A DNA stretch of 64,000 nt, taken from assembly GCA_019638625.1 (NCBI GenBank), contig JAHBTK010000002.1:372001-436000 (forward strand), given 5' to 3'. The translations under genes and the position numbers were made by a program. Position 1 is the first letter of the stretch. Every line of letters starts with the position of its first letter. Below are positions 57,338-64,000 of this stretch, one piece after another. This DNA comes from Chitinophagaceae bacterium. GTDB lineage: Bacteria > Bacteroidota > Bacteroidia > Chitinophagales > Chitinophagaceae. Below the pieces are notes generated by a model. It made no database searches, was not told where the DNA came from, and saw nothing but the letters and a program-made list of their open reading frames with translations.

Positions 57338-57802
57338 ATGGGAAAAAATATGCTTTTTATCGCACTGGTTTCCATGCTTTCACTGATGGCATGCCAGAAT
57401 GCGGGAACAACAACAGATACGGACCCTACCACTCAGGTGGCAGAGGCAGGCAATAATACCGAAGCCCCGGGAGAAGCAGCAGCGCCTGTACTGACTTCCG
57501 TACAATGGATCGACTCCATTGTCAACAAAGGAAATGTTAGCGAAGGGGAACAACTCGAAATAGCATTCCGGTTTAAGAATACAGGAAGTAATCCATTGGT
57601 GATCAAAGATGTAAGACCCTCCTGCGGATGTACGCTGGCGGAAAAGCCCGAAGCGCCGGTAGCCCCGGGTAAGGAAGGCATCATTAAAACAAAATTTGAC
57701 ACCAAGGGACGTATCGGAAACAACCATAAAACAATTGTCGTGGATACTAATACAGAACAGGGCAGCTATACCATTGCCTTTGACGTAACCGTAACCAAAT
57801 AG
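57338..57802 (+). CDS. DUF1573 lipoprotein
   Basis: 154 residues. Lipobox in MLSLMACQNAG; a low-complexity spacer; then the DUF1573 immunoglobulin-like domain (GEQLEIAFRFKNTGSNPLVIKDVRPSCGCTLAEKP, then PGKEGIIKTKFDTKGRIGN). The CGC-type pair in SCGCT is conserved in the family. Function unknown. It lies between nusB and yajC, a gene order seen across Bacteroidetes. Confidence 0.9.
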   Translation: MGKNMLFIALVSMLSLMACQNAGTTTDTDPTTQVAEAGNNTEAPGEAAAPVLTSVQWIDSIVNKGNVSEGEQLEIAFRFKNTGSNPLVIKDVRPSCGCTLAEKPEAPVAPGKEGIIKTKFDTKGRIGNNHKTIVVDTNTEQGSYTIAFDVTVTK

Positions 57803-57825
57803 CATTAAATTATTAAACAACACAT

Positions 57826-58149
57826 ATGAGCAATTTTTCATTTTATGTATTACAGGCCGGGGGAGGAAATGCGCAGATGATGCAGATGATCATGCTGGTG
57901 GGTATCATAGCCGTTTTCTACTTTTTTATGATCCGCCCGCAGGCAAAAAAAGCCAAAGACGCAAAGAATTTTCAGAACAATCTTCAAAAAGGAGATAAGG
58001 TAGTAACCATAGCCGGTATTCATGGCAAGGTCAACAAAATTGAAGACAACACAATTGAGCTGGAAGTAAGCCCCGGCAGCTACCTGAAAATTGAAAAAAG
58101 CGCCATCAGCATGGAGTGGAGTAAGCAACTGAATGCCGCTGCCAAATAA
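57826..58149 (+). CDS. yajC: preprotein translocase subunit YajC
   Basis: 107 residues: a single membrane helix (MQMIMLVGIIAVFYFFMIRPQAKKAKDAKNF) with the conserved RPQ-x-K start of the cytosolic part, then GDKVVTIAGIHGKVNKIEDNTIELEVSPG. YajC accompanies SecDF at the Sec translocon. 23 bp after the DUF1573 gene. Confidence 0.96.
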   Translation: MSNFSFYVLQAGGGNAQMMQMIMLVGIIAVFYFFMIRPQAKKAKDAKNFQNNLQKGDKVVTIAGIHGKVNKIEDNTIELEVSPGSYLKIEKSAISMEWSKQLNAAAK

Positions 58150-58176
58150 GGTTTGAACCAATTACAACTATAAAAG

Positions 58177-58208
58177 ATCCGGAATCAGAATAGATTTCGG
58201 ATTTTTGT
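58177..58208 (+). terminator. intrinsic terminator between yajC and coaE
   Basis: A 10-bp stem, ATCCGGAATC (58177-58186) with GATTTCGGAT (58193-58202), one G-U pair, a six-base loop and a short T-run. coaE starts 25 bp downstream of it, so coaE may have readthrough or its own start. Confidence 0.75.
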
Positions 58209-58226
58209 TTCTATAAGACCAGGCAT

Positions 58227-58820
58227 ATGCTGAAAATCGGCTTAACAGGCGGCATGGGTTCGGGAAAATCGACAGTCGCCCGCATTTTTGAATTGCTGGA
58301 GATACCTGTATATTATGCTGATGCCGCAGCAAAGGAGATCATGAATACGGATCCGGATTTAAAAGTACAGATCGTCAGCCATTTTGGTAAAGAAGCTTAC
58401 CGGGATGAAACCCTGAACAGGCAATATATCGCCTCGCTGGTTTTTGAGGATCCAAATAAGCTGGAACTGCTGAACAGCCTGGTACACCCGGCTACGATAC
58501 AGGCTGCCAAAACATGGATGGAGCAACAAACTACCCCCTATGTATTAAAAGAAGCCGCCTTGTTTTTTGAGAGCGGCTCGCAGGAAGGATTGGATTATAT
58601 AGTAGGTGTGTACGCCCCTAAACCCCTGCGCATACAACGTACCATGCACCGCGATAATGCCACAAAAGAGGACGTAGAAAAGAGAATGAAGAACCAAATC
58701 AACGAGGAGATAAAAATGCGCTTGTGCGATTACGTTATTTATAATGATGAACAGCAACTGGTGATCCCACAGGTGCTGAAACTGCACGAACATTTTCTGC
58801 AACAGGTAACCAACAGTTAA
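58227..58820 (+). CDS. coaE: dephospho-CoA kinase
   Basis: 197 residues. Last step of CoA synthesis, phosphorylating the 3'-OH of dephospho-CoA. P-loop IGLTGGMGSGKSTVARIFE, YADAAAKEIMN, LNSLVHPATIQAAKTWM, and the LID-like RIQRTMHRDNATKEDVEKRMKNQ. ATG at 58227, last gene of the nusB cluster. Confidence 0.96.
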   Translation: MLKIGLTGGMGSGKSTVARIFELLEIPVYYADAAAKEIMNTDPDLKVQIVSHFGKEAYRDETLNRQYIASLVFEDPNKLELLNSLVHPATIQAAKTWMEQQTTPYVLKEAALFFESGSQEGLDYIVGVYAPKPLRIQRTMHRDNATKEDVEKRMKNQINEEIKMRLCDYVIYNDEQQLVIPQVLKLHEHFLQQVTNS

Positions 58821-58917
58821 ACGAACACTGTTTGCATGTTCATGGCATTGGATACAGCATAGCCAGTCACGCAAAGAACGCAAATGTAATTATGCAGAGA
58901 TGCCGCCTTGCTCCTTA

Positions 58918-60246
58918 TCACTTAGTTTTTCCTGCTGTACGGGATAAGATAAAGTACCCTGTCACTCCTCCCAGGATAGAAGCCGCAAAGATGCCCAGCT
59001 TCGCCTGCGAAAGATATACCTCATTATTAAAGGCCAGGGTGGTAATAAATAACGACATGGTGAAACCGATGGCGGCTAAGAAACCCAGCCCTACCAGGTT
59101 CTTTACATTCATACCGGAGGGGAAAGACGCTATTTTCAACTTTATTGCCAGCAGGGTAAACCCTGCCACTCCTGTCACTTTGCCCACCAGCAACCCCAAT
59201 CCTACCCCCGGTATAATATTGGTGGAAAACAGCGACATATCCGCGGCAATGGTGACACCCGCATTCGCCAGGGCAAAAACCGGAACAACCACAAAACTGA
59301 CAAACGGATGCATGGCCAGCTCCAGCCTTTGCAACGGCGGCATGGTGTGTATCGTAGTCTTATTTACCTGCTCCAGCAGGTGCAGTTGTTCAGCGGTTAA
59401 CACAGGAAGCTTATTGCCGGGGTCAATGGCTTTAAATTTATCCAGGTAACTGCTTACCTTTTTTATGTAGAGCGTTTCCGGCACACTTATATCTGCTGGT
59501 ATGGTGAATGCTGCCAGTACCGCGGCAATAGTGGCATGCACGCCCGACAACAGGAACGCGACCCATACGCCCAGTATTCCGAAAACCGCGTAAAACAACA
59601 CATTCCGGATGCCCAGTTTATTGCCCGCAAACATGATTGCCAGGAAAAGAAACCCCACTGACAGGCTCGCTACTGAAATTTCGGAAGTATAAAAAAAAGC
59701 GATCACCAGCACTGCTCCCAGGTCATCTACTATAGCCAGGGCAGTTAAAAACACTTTTAAAGCCAGGGGCACCCGTTTGCCTAAAAAATATAATACACCC
59801 AATGCAAACGCAATATCTGTAGCCATAGGGATCCCCCACCCGGCATGTACCTCTCCCGATGGATTGAAGAGCAGGTAAATAAGTGCCGGCACGATCATGC
59901 CACCCGCTGCCGCTATGATGGGCAGCATTGCCTGCCTGGGATTAGACAACTCGCCACCAACTATTTCCCGTTTCAGCTCCAGTCCCACCACAAAAAAGAA
60001 AACGGCCATCAGCCCGTCATTTATCCAATGATGCAGGCTATAGCTAAACGTTAGCTGTTCATTGAAACTGATGCCGATCGTTTGCTCAAAAAAATGAAAG
60101 TACCGTTCTGACCAGGAGGAATTGGCCAACAGCAACGCCATTACCACCGAAACTGCCAGTACAATACTGCCGGATTTTTCCTGGCGGATAAATCTGCTTA
60201 TCGGGGATACGATCCTGTCAATCGGGTATGACCTTTCTTTATTCAT
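58918..60246 (-). CDS. nhaA: Na+/H+ antiporter NhaA
   Basis: 442 residues from ATG at 60246; an in-frame start 11 codons upstream is less likely. About twelve membrane helices, with the ion-binding aspartate pair in LKVFLTALAIVDDLGAVLVIAFF, plus the start VMALLLANSSWSERYF and FFVVGLELKREIVGG. NhaA exchanges 2 H+ for 1 Na+ at the inner membrane, driven by alkaline pH. A 27-residue helix-free loop near SVPETLYIKKVSSYLDKF separates the halves. Single gene. Confidence 0.95.
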   Translation of the reverse strand: MNKERSYPIDRIVSPISRFIRQEKSGSIVLAVSVVMALLLANSSWSERYFHFFEQTIGISFNEQLTFSYSLHHWINDGLMAVFFFVVGLELKREIVGGELSNPRQAMLPIIAAAGGMIVPALIYLLFNPSGEVHAGWGIPMATDIAFALGVLYFLGKRVPLALKVFLTALAIVDDLGAVLVIAFFYTSEISVASLSVGFLFLAIMFAGNKLGIRNVLFYAVFGILGVWVAFLLSGVHATIAAVLAAFTIPADISVPETLYIKKVSSYLDKFKAIDPGNKLPVLTAEQLHLLEQVNKTTIHTMPPLQRLELAMHPFVSFVVVPVFALANAGVTIAADMSLFSTNIIPGVGLGLLVGKVTGVAGFTLLAIKLKIASFPSGMNVKNLVGLGFLAAIGFTMSLFITTLAFNNEVYLSQAKLGIFAASILGGVTGYFILSRTAGKTK

Positions 60247-60515
60247 TGTTATTAATAATGAACACAAATATAACTCCAACCTGCCATTTGAGACAGGATG
60301 TTCCTGCTACATGGCAGGAGAGGAAAGAGAATTCTCCATCCTCAACGTTACTGGCAATGTCCAATAGGGCGGAGCCTCCAGCATAAGAGAATGACGTTGA
60401 GCTAACAGCAGCCGCAAATATAGAGATTGCTTCTCCGCCGAACGTTCGGGGCGGTCGGGATCGCAAAGACGAATGATTGAGTTAATGCATACTTTGCTTT
60501 GGTACCGGTTGTATA
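60247..60515. repeat. intergenic region with REP-like palindrome
   Basis: No gene seen. A perfect 12-bp palindrome CCGAACGTTCGG (60438-60449) lies inside a larger CCGCC/GGCGG stem (60435-60454). It is flanked by GAGATTGC (60423-60430) and TCGCAAAGACG (about 60461-60471), the same general framing as the modules of the 456-bp element. Confidence 0.5.
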
Positions 60516-60546
60516 AAACAAAAGCGAAGCCTGTAGAGACTTCGCT
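60516..60546 (-). terminator. intrinsic terminator of obgE
   Basis: On the minus strand: AGCGAAG (60546-60540), a 10-base loop, CTTCGCT (60529-60523), then the T-rich tail TTTGTTTTATA. It is 82 bp downstream of the obgE stop. A second small hairpin (TTGCC/GGCAA) lies between it and the gene. Confidence 0.75.
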
Positions 60547-60627
60547 ATGTTGCCATCACGGCAGGCAATCGAGAGAGGCTAAACCTAAATAGTTCCTCTG
60601 GTAATATTACGATAAAATAATACAATA

Positions 60628-61638
60628 TTATCCGGTAAGTGCACTTTTTTTATTCAATGCTTCCCACAATATATCTTTTAATTGCATAAGCCCTGTATGA
60701 GATATGGACGAAATAAAAATATGTGGAATGTTTTCCGGTAATTCCTTCTTTATTTCATTCTTCAGCTCTTCATCCAGCAAATCGCTTTTACTGACGGCGA
60801 TAATAAATTCTTTGTGCAGCAGTTCCGGATTGTATCGCTCAAGTTCGTTTACCAACACTTCAAATTCTTTTTTATGATCCGGGCTGTCTGAAGGGATCAA
60901 AAACAACAATACCGGATTTCGCTCTATATGCCTCAGAAAACGATGTCCCAGCCCCTTCCCTTCTGCCGCGCCCTCTATGATCCCCGGCAGGTCGGCAATG
61001 CAAAAACTTTTGCCATCCCGGTATTCCACCATTCCCAGGTTGGGGTTGATGGTGGTAAAAGCGTAATCCGCGATTTTGGGTTTAGCAGCGGTCAATACAG
61101 ACAATAGAGTTGATTTTCCCGCATTGGGAAACCCTACGAGGCCAACATCAGCCAGCACTTTCAGTTCCAGCACTTTCCATCCTTCCACCCCCGGTTCTCC
61201 CGGTTGCGCATATTCCGGCGCCTGGTTAGTAGCCGTGGCAAAACTGGCATTGCCCATCCCTCCTCTGCCACCTTTCATCCAGATGATCTCCTGCCCGTCC
61301 TCCAGTATCTCCGCTTCTTTCTCTCCGCTCTCCTCATCCCTGGCTATGGTACCGAGCGGCACTTCTATGATGATATCTTTTCCTGAACGGCCGGTGCAAT
61401 TACTGCCACTACCTCCTTCCCCGTTTTCCGCGATCACATTCTTATAATATCGCAAATGCAATAAAGTCCACAGATTCTTATTTCCTTTTAATATGATATG
61501 AGCTCCCCGGCCACCGTCGCCGCCATCAGGACCGGCATGTGGATTGTACTTGGTACGTAAAAAATGTTTGCTGCCGGCGCCTCCATGCCCGCTTTTGCAA
61601 AAAATCCTGATCTGGTCAACAAAATTAGACTTTTCCAT
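60628..61638 (-). CDS. obgE: Obg family GTPase
   Basis: 336 residues. A glycine-rich Obg fold ([40 protein letters not shown]) is followed by the G domain: G1 [12 protein letters not shown]3 [18 protein letters not shown]4 SKSD, and the end [16 protein letters not shown]. Obg binds the 50S ribosomal subunit and couples growth to ppGpp. The -7 element TATATTTG (61651-61644, minus strand) lies five bases before the ATG, so the transcript would be nearly leaderless. Confidence 0.96.
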   Translation of the reverse strand: MEKSNFVDQIRIFCKSGHGGAGSKHFLRTKYNPHAGPDGGDGGRGAHIILKGNKNLWTLLHLRYYKNVIAENGEGGSGSNCTGRSGKDIIIEVPLGTIARDEESGEKEAEILEDGQEIIWMKGGRGGMGNASFATATNQAPEYAQPGEPGVEGWKVLELKVLADVGLVGFPNAGKSTLLSVLTAAKPKIADYAFTTINPNLGMVEYRDGKSFCIADLPGIIEGAAEGKGLGHRFLRHIERNPVLLFLIPSDSPDHKKEFEVLVNELERYNPELLHKEFIIAVSKSDLLDEELKNEIKKELPENIPHIFISSISHTGLMQLKDILWEALNKKSALTG

Positions 61639-61643
61639 TAGCG

Positions 61644-61651
61644 CAAATATA
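61644..61651 (-). promoter_or_regulatory. promoter -7 element of obgE
   Basis: TATATTTG on the minus strand fits TAnnTTTG and ends five bases before ATG at 61638. No clear TTG -33 element. Confidence 0.5.
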
Positions 61652-62063
61652 ACATGATTGAAAATACACGGCGGGAGAAGCGAAGATATATGGACGGTAC
61701 CCCGGAAAGGTTTTCCGCGTTCTTTGCATCTTGCACCCTTTGCGTGAAAGGGAGTCTCGCAAAACCGCGAAGAACCACATTATCAGTTGTTTGGCTGCTT
61801 TCTTTAACCTGTTACCCCGGTATTCCGGTTATTTTTTGCAAAACCTGCCAACCAGTGATCTTAAATTATTGAAAACCGCCCAAAAAAGATGCCGGGTTGA
61901 TATTTTCTGCAAATAACATGCACCGTATCTCATTATTTCACCAACACTTTGTAAGAACTGCCGGTCAGCCCCTTATATACTGCTCCCGTCAATTATGCCC
62001 CGCTTTCCGTCCATGATAGCTTTGACTTACCGGAAACGGTTTTTCAAACTTAAACTATCAGTA
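61652..62063. other. intergenic region with decayed repeat
   Basis: About 410 bp with no credible gene. The segment 61705-61785 carries CCTTTGCGTGAAAGG, TCTCGCAAAACCGCGAAG and GCGTTCTTTGC, degenerate forms of a CTTTGCGTGA repeat also near 53830 and 58870. Confidence 0.45.
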
Positions 62064-63833
62064 ATGAACAAACTCAAATTCTCGAAAGATGAAGGTTCCG
62101 AATTTTATAAGGAGCTGAAAACAGAAACAGAAAAACATTTTACTGAAAGGGGAATAGACAAAACAGGCGGCAATACCATGCTGCTGAAAATCATCCTGTA
62201 CTTTGGACTGGTATTGATCTTCTACGCATTGATGATCACCAGCAGCGCTCTTTCCCTGTTCTTTTGTTTTTACCTTTTAATGGGGTTAAGTGTGCTGCTG
62301 ACGGCATTCAACATTTCGCATGACGCGGCACATGGCGTTGCTGTAAAATCCAAATTCTGGAACGGAGTATTGTTTTCTTTCAGTTTCAACCTGCAGGGCA
62401 ATAACGCTTATGTATGGGGTAAGAATCACAATGAGTCGCATCACCTGTACACCAATATTGAAGGCAGTGATATTGATGTGCTGAATAATCCTGTATTCAG
62501 AATGACGTCCACACAACCCTTAAAATGGTTTCATCGTTACCAGCACCTGTATGCACCGGTTTTATATCTGCTCTATTCTCTCAACTGGTTTCTTTTTCGT
62601 GAAACACTGATGATATTCAACCTTAGCAGCAGGACGATAAAAATTTCAATACCAAAGGGCGAGGTTGTAAAGCTGATCCTGTTCAAGTTCCTGTATATCG
62701 GGTATATGATCGTATTACCTGTTATGATATTGCCATTCGGGTGGAAGATCGTATTGCTGGCATTTCTGCTGAATCATTTTATGATCTCCTGGTTATTCGT
62801 AGCGGTATTGGGAGTTTCCCATCTCTCTGATTATGTTTCCCATCCGGAACCCGATGAGAACAACCAACTGAACATGAGCTGGCCCAGGCTGCAGATGTGT
62901 ACCTCTGTGGATTATGATGCGGATAGCGTCTTCTTCAACTGGACCCTGGGAGGATTTAACGCCCATGCGCTCCATCACCTGTTGCCGAATATCAGCCATG
63001 TCCACTACCTGAAAATATTGCCCATTTTCAGGAGACTTGCCGCCAAACATGGCATCACCTATATGGAAATGTCCTACAGGGATTCCTTAGCCGCCCATTT
63101 CCGCTTCCTGAAAGCAATGGGGAGACAAAAGGAAATTACACCACGGGCTTATAAACCCGGTAAATTATTGGTAGCGGCTTCCCTGGCAATATTACTGTGC
63201 ATGGGTTTGGCTGGCAATACACAGGAGTATAAAAATGTTTTTCCGGTTGGAACTTTTCATAACGCCAACACAACCGTAAATGGTGTTTCTGTTGGCTTCC
63301 TTACCCTACCCGGTGACCATAGCGGAAATACCAATGGATTAAAAATTGAACTTGTCGGATCGGGGCTGGCATTAATGGCGACACCATACAGTCCTGTTTC
63401 TGAGTCAGCACAAGAGTATAAAGAAGTTATGGACCGTAGTTTTTCTACCAACAACGGTTTGGTGTTGTCTTTCAGTGGGTCTATTTGCGACTGTGTCACA
63501 AATGGCATTTCATTGGGAGGAGCAGGTCATTTTAACAGACAGGTCAACGGTGTATCTGTCGCCGGTATATTCAATTACGCAGAAAAATATAGCGGTATTC
63601 AACTATCCATATTTGTAAGCGGAGCTTATCAAATGGAAGGGCTCCAGTCCGCAATTAATAATACAGCAATCATTTCAGACGGGATTCAGTTAGGTATAAA
63701 TAATAAGAGTAAACAACACAGAGGATTGCAACTGGGATTAATTAACCGGGCCAAAAAACACAAAGGATTACAACTGGGGCTATGGAATGAAAATGAAAAA
63801 AGAAAACTCCCTTTTATTAACTGGAACTTTTAA
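62064..63833 (+). CDS. membrane fatty acid desaturase fused to a secreted repeat domain
   Basis: 589 residues from ATG at 62064; an in-frame ATG at 61995 is farther upstream. Residues 1-355 are a membrane desaturase with all three histidine boxes: HDAAHG (about 85), HNESHH (about 121), and HALHH (about 300). The rest is a separate module: a signal-like helix (KLLVAASLAILLCMGLAG, about 367-384), then a repeat domain (NGVSVGFLTL, NGISLGGAGHF, NGVSVAGIFN, DGIQLGINN, RGLQLGLINRAKK, KGLQLGLWN) ending KLPFINWNF. The tail resembles secreted Bacteroidetes repeat proteins. It may be a two-gene fusion. A probable second desaturase follows 12 bp after. Confidence 0.85.
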   Translation: MNKLKFSKDEGSEFYKELKTETEKHFTERGIDKTGGNTMLLKIILYFGLVLIFYALMITSSALSLFFCFYLLMGLSVLLTAFNISHDAAHGVAVKSKFWNGVLFSFSFNLQGNNAYVWGKNHNESHHLYTNIEGSDIDVLNNPVFRMTSTQPLKWFHRYQHLYAPVLYLLYSLNWFLFRETLMIFNLSSRTIKISIPKGEVVKLILFKFLYIGYMIVLPVMILPFGWKIVLLAFLLNHFMISWLFVAVLGVSHLSDYVSHPEPDENNQLNMSWPRLQMCTSVDYDADSVFFNWTLGGFNAHALHHLLPNISHVHYLKILPIFRRLAAKHGITYMEMSYRDSLAAHFRFLKAMGRQKEITPRAYKPGKLLVAASLAILLCMGLAGNTQEYKNVFPVGTFHNANTTVNGVSVGFLTLPGDHSGNTNGLKIELVGSGLALMATPYSPVSESAQEYKEVMDRSFSTNNGLVLSFSGSICDCVTNGISLGGAGHFNRQVNGVSVAGIFNYAEKYSGIQLSIFVSGAYQMEGLQSAINNTAIISDGIQLGINNKSKQHRGLQLGLINRAKKHKGLQLGLWNENEKRKLPFINWNF

Positions 63834-63845
63834 AACACATTTTAT

Positions 63846-64000
63846 ATGAGAGACAAACATATTCATATCGCAGAAGACAGCCGGCTGCTGAAATATATTC
63901 ACAAAGCTGTGGACAATGAATTAAGAACAGATCCTTCCTGGTTCAAAACAATGCTATGGGTAAAGTTTCTGGTGTACTTTCCTGCCAGTGTACTGGCATA
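63846..64000 (+). CDS. probable membrane desaturase, N-terminal part (runs off window)
   Basis: ATG at 63846 opens a frame of 51 codons without a stop to the window end. It reads MRDKHIHIAEDSRLLKYIHK, then AVDNELRTDPSWFKTM and LWVKFLVYFPASVLA: a short cytosolic helix, then a first membrane helix. This resembles the start of a fatty acid desaturase, and it follows one by 12 bp, so a tandem desaturase operon is likely. The catalytic histidines lie beyond the window. Confidence 0.6.
   Translation, partial: MRDKHIHIAEDSRLLKYIHKAVDNELRTDPSWFKTMLWVKFLVYFPASVLA

Noticed and set aside
58832..59449. Plus-strand frame of 205 codons antisense to nhaA
   Set aside because: A shadow of the antiporter gene on the other strand; low-complexity threonine/serine composition and no domain.

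Overview
The window is chromosomal DNA from a member of the Bacteroidota, most likely family Chitinophagaceae. The reasons are a SusC/SusD pair with a FecI-type sigma factor and FecR-type anti-sigma factor, type IX secretion cargo and a PorP/SprF protein, Bat (aerotolerance) genes, a fused hisIE, the nusB-DUF1573-yajC-coaE order, and promoters of the TTG-N19..22-TAnnTTTG type. No rRNA, tRNA, CRISPR array, prophage or integrase was seen.

Layout. 1-1.2 kb: a small VOC protein and an intergenic insertion of a 456-bp element with inverted-repeat ends. 1.2-8.4 kb: sigma factor, anti-sigma factor, SusC, SusD, closed by a strong terminator. 8.5-12.2 kb (minus): kbl, a class D beta-lactamase-like lipoprotein, batB, batC. 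12.4-19 kb: queA facing an orphan histidine kinase, YqgE/AlgH, an amino-sugar-kinase-like/RapZ-C fusion, miaA, a vWA protein. 19.1-25.4 kb: acyl-CoA dehydrogenase, ABC ATPase and membrane partner, YggS, RidA, PhnA-like protein, phosphoesterase. 25.6-32.6 kb: recG, a giant PKD/CHU_C T9SS cargo and its PorP/SprF partner. 32.6-39 kb (minus): FAD oxidoreductase, rpiA, S9 peptidase, polyprenol-phosphate glycosyltransferase, DnaQ-like exonuclease. 39.3-41.7 kb: a 38-residue lipoprotein gene with its own promoter and terminator, then prpB-prpC. 42-45.4 kb: small membrane protein, the second 456-bp element (inverted), hisIE, SCO1 and DUF420 genes, a small T9SS type A protein. 45.7-53.7 kb: AsmA-like protein, exodeoxyribonuclease III, envelope proteins, FAH-family enzyme, DUF481 protein. 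54-61.6 kb: groES-groEL, nusB-DUF1573-yajC-coaE, nhaA, obgE. 62-64 kb: a fatty acid desaturase fused to a secreted repeat domain, and the start of a probable second desaturase.

Most genes are housekeeping or envelope functions with conserved motifs. The most unusual items are: (1) two ~96% identical copies of a non-coding 456-bp inverted-repeat element, each flanked by its own target duplication and carrying three different REP-like modules; (2) the desaturase/secreted-repeat fusion; (3) the kinase/RapZ C-domain fusion without the RapZ ATPase domain; (4) recG, whose conserved N-terminus extends upstream of any ATG, GTG or TTG; and (5) the tiny self-contained lipoprotein gene upstream of prpBC.
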